The notes below the pieces were generated by a model. That model was given only the letters and a program-made list of their open reading frames with translations, did no database searches and was not told the DNA's origin. Source: Spirochaetes bacterium GWB1_60_80 (GTDB taxonomy: Bacteria > Spirochaetota > Spirochaetia > Treponematales > UBA12059). Taken from it: a DNA stretch of 64,000 nucleotides. Positions 61,349 to 64,000 of this stretch are shown one piece after another. The position numbers and the translations under genes are program-made. Location of the stretch: NCBI GenBank assembly GCA_001829185.1, contig MIAR01000011.1:1-64000 (forward strand), written 5' to 3'. Each line of letters starts with the position of its first letter. Positions within the stretch are counted from its first letter, which is position 1.

Positions 61349-61894
61349 TCAGACCCGAAGCGCGGCGCGGAAGCCTCGGGCGGCATAGTACGACGGCGCG
61401 CCATTATGATAGACGAAGACCGTGTCGTAGCGGCGGTCGCCGAAGATAGCGCCGCCGAGTTTACGGATGGCAGCTGGCGTCTCCAGCCAACTCGAGGTTT
61501 TTAAATCGAATTCGCCGAGTCGCTGCAGGTCGCGATACTGCTGTTCGGTTAAAAGCTCGACACCCATGGCGGTCGCCAGACTAAGGACACTGTTCTCCGG
61601 ACGCGCCTCCTTGCGTGATTCCAGCGCCGCGCGGTCATAGCACAGGCTGCGCCGTCCAGCCGGGCTCTCGGCCGCGCAATCGACAAACAGGTACTCGCCC
61701 GCGTCCGCATCATACGCGATGACATCGGGCTCGCCGCCGCTGGCTTCCATTTCGGCCAGCGAGCGCAGCTTGGCCGGGTTGGCCACCAACTTGGCCTGCA
61801 CGTCGGCCCACGCCAGACCCGGATGGCGTTTTTGATGCTTATCAAAGCGGCCTTTCAGGGTCTCCAGCAGTTCGTCAAATGGCTTTGCTTTCAT
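61349..61894 (-). CDS. DUF4256 family protein
   Basis: A 181-residue protein with the DUF4256 pattern: LLETLKGRFDKHQKRHPGLAW, EASGGEPDVIAYD, SPAGRRSLCYDRAALESRKE, LLTEQQYRDLQRLGEFDLKTSSWL and GGAIFGDRRYDTVFVYHNGA. No biochemical role is established for this family that I know. Element copy 13 lies 56 bp upstream. Confidence 0.85.
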   Translation of the reverse strand: MKAKPFDELLETLKGRFDKHQKRHPGLAWADVQAKLVANPAKLRSLAEMEASGGEPDVIAYDADAGEYLFVDCAAESPAGRRSLCYDRAALESRKEARPENSVLSLATAMGVELLTEQQYRDLQRLGEFDLKTSSWLETPAAIRKLGGAIFGDRRYDTVFVYHNGAPSYYAARGFRAALRV

Positions 61895-61950
61895 GTGACT
61901 TGCTCCTTACAGCTCCATCCTGGCGAACCAGCTGGTCAGCCGATCCGCCT

Positions 61951-62085
61951 TAGCAGGGTGTTGAAAAACGCGGATGCGGCTTTTCAACACTTCAAAAGCC
62001 GGTACAATTACGCAGCATAGCGCAAGCTATGCGAGGAATTGTTAAGGTTGTTGAGAAAGCAACCGGCTTTTTCAACAACCTGTTA
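61951..62085 (+). mobile_element. 135 bp TA-flanked element, copy 13
   Basis: A full copy. Its right-hand TA (62084-62085) is also the left-hand TA of the unrelated element at 62086-62319. Confidence 0.93.
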
Positions 62086-62319
62086 GGAGTCTGTCGGGCT
62101 TTGGAACGCGAAGAATGATTGTCAGGAAAAATTGAGAAACAAATCTGGAGAATCCAGAATCTCGGGAGATCTTTCACGCTTTTTGGCCGAGCTCAGCGCC
62201 TCACGGCGTAAAATCGGCTCGTCAATCGGGCCATACAGGAAGTATGACCCTCAATCCTCACCAATTTTCCACTCGTGGCTCGCTTTCGCTGGGCCAAAAT
62301 CCAAAGCCCGACAGACTCC
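62086..62319. mobile_element. 234 bp element with 20 bp perfect inverted ends
   Basis: The ends are GGAGTCTGTCGGGCTTTGGA and its exact complement, flanked by TA on both sides (62084-62085 and 62320-62321). The interior (about 194 bp) has no long frame. It looks like a non-autonomous derivative of an insertion sequence using TA targets, or an IS remnant with both ends kept. Confidence 0.85.
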
Positions 62320-62467
62320 TAGCTTTCAATATACTACCGCCAGGCGGGCACGGCCAGTCGGGGGACAGCCCCCGCTGGCTTGACAGCGGCCGGCCTAGGC
62401 CGCCACTATGCTAGATGCCGGCCGGTGCCACGCGAGCTGCCGCCGCATCCAAACCAGGCGGGACGAG

Positions 62468-63856
62468 ATGTCGCAATACATTATGGATTTACAGGTTGTA
62501 CTGAGCCTCGCCTACCTGACCAACGCCTTGCTGTCGGTGCTGCTGGCCGGTTCCGGGTTGAACTTCAAGGGCGCCTGGTGGTGGGTGCTAGCCCAGAGCC
62601 TAATGGCGCTGGGAACCCTAGGCGATGCCCTGGCGCCACTGCTGCCGCCCTGGTTGCCGCTGATCGTGGCCAACACGGCCTACGCGGCAGCCAGTATCTT
62701 CTACATTCATTCGGTCTGGGTCTTCCGATTTCAAAAACCGTTCCCGCCCTGGCTCTACCTGATAAGCTTGCTGCAACTGGCCAGTTTTAGCTTCGGCTTC
62801 TTCCAGCCCTACCAGGCGCGGGCGCTATTATTCTCGGCCTGGATGAGCCTTGGTCCCTTGGCCACGGCCGGTTTGCTGCTTTGGAAGGTGGAACGCCGCT
62901 TCTGGCTGGCTAACAGTCTGACCGCCCTGCCCTTCTTGATTCTCGGCCTGGCCTCGGCCAGCCGGCTGGCGCTGCTCGCTTCCCTGGCGCTGCAGGGTGA
63001 GGTGCTGGTGACCAGCACCCAAAATGTCTGGTACACCGCCGGCGCCATCCTGTTGTCCACCATCATGCTGTTCGGGTATTTCATGATGAGCTCCATCCAG
63101 ACCGTCCAGGTGCTCAATGTCAAAGACGGCCAGATCGAAGCCCGCAACCGCAAGCTGGTGGAGGCGGCCAAGGCCAAGGATCTGTTCTTCGCCATCATCG
63201 CCCACGACATCCGCGGACCGATTGGCGGGGCGGCCCGCTACGTGCGCAAGCATCTGTTCGGTCATGCCTCCGGCCTGGAAGCCAAGTCGGCCGAGATGGA
63301 CACCCTGGCCTCGTCGCTGGAACGCACCAACGAATACCTGGAGAAGCTGCTGTGGTGGTCGCGCACCCAACTGCAAGACTGGGTGCCGGCCAAACTGGAG
63401 ATAGCGCTCGATCACTGCCTGGACCACGCCGTCAGCTTGCTTAAAACCCGCATCGAGTTGAAACACCTGAGCGTCGAGCTACCCGGGTCACCTTGCTCCA
63501 AGGCTTGCGCCGACCCGGAATCGATTCAACTGATCCTGAACAACCTGCTGTCCAACGCGGTTAAATATAGCCCGCCCGGCCGGGTGGTGACGGTGGCGGC
63601 CGACCGTGATGGCGCTTTCTGCCGCGTCCAGATCCGCGACCAGGGCATCGGTATGAGCCAGGAAACCCTCGGCCGCCTGTTCCGCATCGAGGAGAAGATC
63701 AGCGTCCTGGGCACCGCCGCCGAGACGGGCAACGGGCTAGGGCTGATCCTGGCCAAAAGCCTAGCCGAGCGCAACGGCTGCCGCATCGAACTGGAAAGCG
63801 CGCTGGGGGTAGGAACCTGCGCCCGCTTGTGGTTGCCGCTGGCGGCTGATGCCTGA
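62468..63856 (+). CDS. membrane-bound sensor histidine kinase
   Basis: A 462-residue kinase. About six to seven hydrophobic spans fill residues 1-215 (for example VVLSLAYLTNALLSVLLAG and AGAILLSTIMLFGYFMM). HisKA follows with FFAIIAHDIRGPIGGAARY (about 242), then the ATPase with LILNNLLSNAVKYS, IRDQGIGMS and GNGLGLILAKSL. No receiver domain. The ATG at 62468 was chosen as first residue; the frame is open to 62408. The seven-span N-terminus suggests a small-molecule or physical sensor. Confidence 0.87.
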   Translation: MSQYIMDLQVVLSLAYLTNALLSVLLAGSGLNFKGAWWWVLAQSLMALGTLGDALAPLLPPWLPLIVANTAYAAASIFYIHSVWVFRFQKPFPPWLYLISLLQLASFSFGFFQPYQARALLFSAWMSLGPLATAGLLLWKVERRFWLANSLTALPFLILGLASASRLALLASLALQGEVLVTSTQNVWYTAGAILLSTIMLFGYFMMSSIQTVQVLNVKDGQIEARNRKLVEAAKAKDLFFAIIAHDIRGPIGGAARYVRKHLFGHASGLEAKSAEMDTLASSLERTNEYLEKLLWWSRTQLQDWVPAKLEIALDHCLDHAVSLLKTRIELKHLSVELPGSPCSKACADPESIQLILNNLLSNAVKYSPPGRVVTVAADRDGAFCRVQIRDQGIGMSQETLGRLFRIEEKISVLGTAAETGNGLGLILAKSLAERNGCRIELESALGVGTCARLWLPLAADA

Positions 63857-63962
63857 AAGCCGGCCGGCAAACCCACCTGGGCGTGCGTCGGCAACGCGCC
63901 CGCTGGAAAAAATCCGCGCTATGGTGTAGGCTTGCAGCATCCCTGTTGCCCGGGAGGCTTCC

Positions 63963-64000
63963 ATGCCCATCAAGCGCGATTATGGCCTGAAACTGAACCG
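63963..64000 (+). CDS. start of a gene running off the right edge
   Basis: An ATG behind GGGAGG begins MPIKRDYGLKLN. Only 12 codons are visible; the function cannot be told. Confidence 0.5.
   Translation, partial: MPIKRDYGLKLN

Noticed and set aside
62408-62467. Extended start of the membrane kinase
   Set aside because: The extra 20 residues are polar, lie between IS remnant and gene, and lack a membrane-protein start; the ATG at 62468 leads directly into the first span.

Overview
The window is a 64 kb stretch of a GC-rich (by eye about 58-62 percent) Gram-negative chromosome. Several lipobox lipoproteins, many histidine kinases and SpoIIE-type phosphatases, a split glycine decarboxylase (gcvPA/gcvPB), PdxS/PdxT vitamin B6 synthesis and cellobiose phosphorolysis fit a free-living or gut spirochaete. 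That placement is an inference; no rRNA gene is present to confirm it. I saw no tRNA, rRNA, CRISPR array, prophage or transposase gene.

Layout. 1-6.3 kb: partial lipoprotein, rpmB, lipoprotein, ffh, pentapeptide-repeat protein, an unrecognised 527-residue protein, a small membrane protein and an ECF sigma factor. 6.5-12.2 kb: GH13 alpha-amylase, Ada/Ogt DNA-repair fusion, an unknown gene, a VapBC-like pair and an MFS exporter. 12.2-18.1 kb: a 1024-residue cyclase/ATPase/TPR regulator, a GNAT enzyme with a 13-Asp run, and a frameshifted Big-2 lipoprotein. 18.2-22.7 kb: the glycine cleavage operon gcvT-gcvH-gcvPA-gcvPB. 23-28.4 kb: a methyltransferase broken and partly duplicated by a repeat element, a two-domain LCCL secreted protein, and a lower-GC pair (PhnB-like and DHFR-like). 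28.5-39 kb: a cello-oligosaccharide operon read leftward as ROK regulator, binding protein, two permeases, two GH94 phosphorylases and an ATPase. 39-42.7 kb: AlkA-type glycosylase, lipoprotein, pdxS-pdxT. 43-48.8 kb: a signalling block (response regulator/HisKA_2 kinase, REC-SpoIIE phosphatase, STAS protein, PAS kinase, AraC regulator). 49-51.2 kb: a B12-binding radical SAM protein followed by two very small well-initiated ORFs. 51.2-56.1 kb: two hybrid histidine kinases. 56.1-61.9 kb: histidine degradation (hutH, hutU), a frameshifted membrane gene, an unknown gene and a DUF4256 protein. 62-64 kb: a second TA-flanked element, a membrane histidine kinase and the start of a last gene.

The most striking signal is a family of short palindromic, TA-flanked elements (MITE-like). 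Thirteen copies or partial copies are scattered through the window, with a full form of 135 bp, a 168 bp variant and 47-55 bp mini forms. Removing one element plus one TA from two genes (alpha-amylase and methyltransferase) restores intact reading frames, so they are real insertions with TA target duplication. Their ends regenerate a stop codon when they land on the TA of TAA or TAG, as at three genes here. Two same-direction copies evidently recombined to make a 422 bp tandem duplication. A second, unrelated element of 234 bp with perfect 20 bp inverted ends abuts one copy and shares its TA.

A second candidate for an undescribed system is the radical SAM gene with its 21-codon overlapping ORF and a 57-residue exported peptide carrying a DxP repeat.
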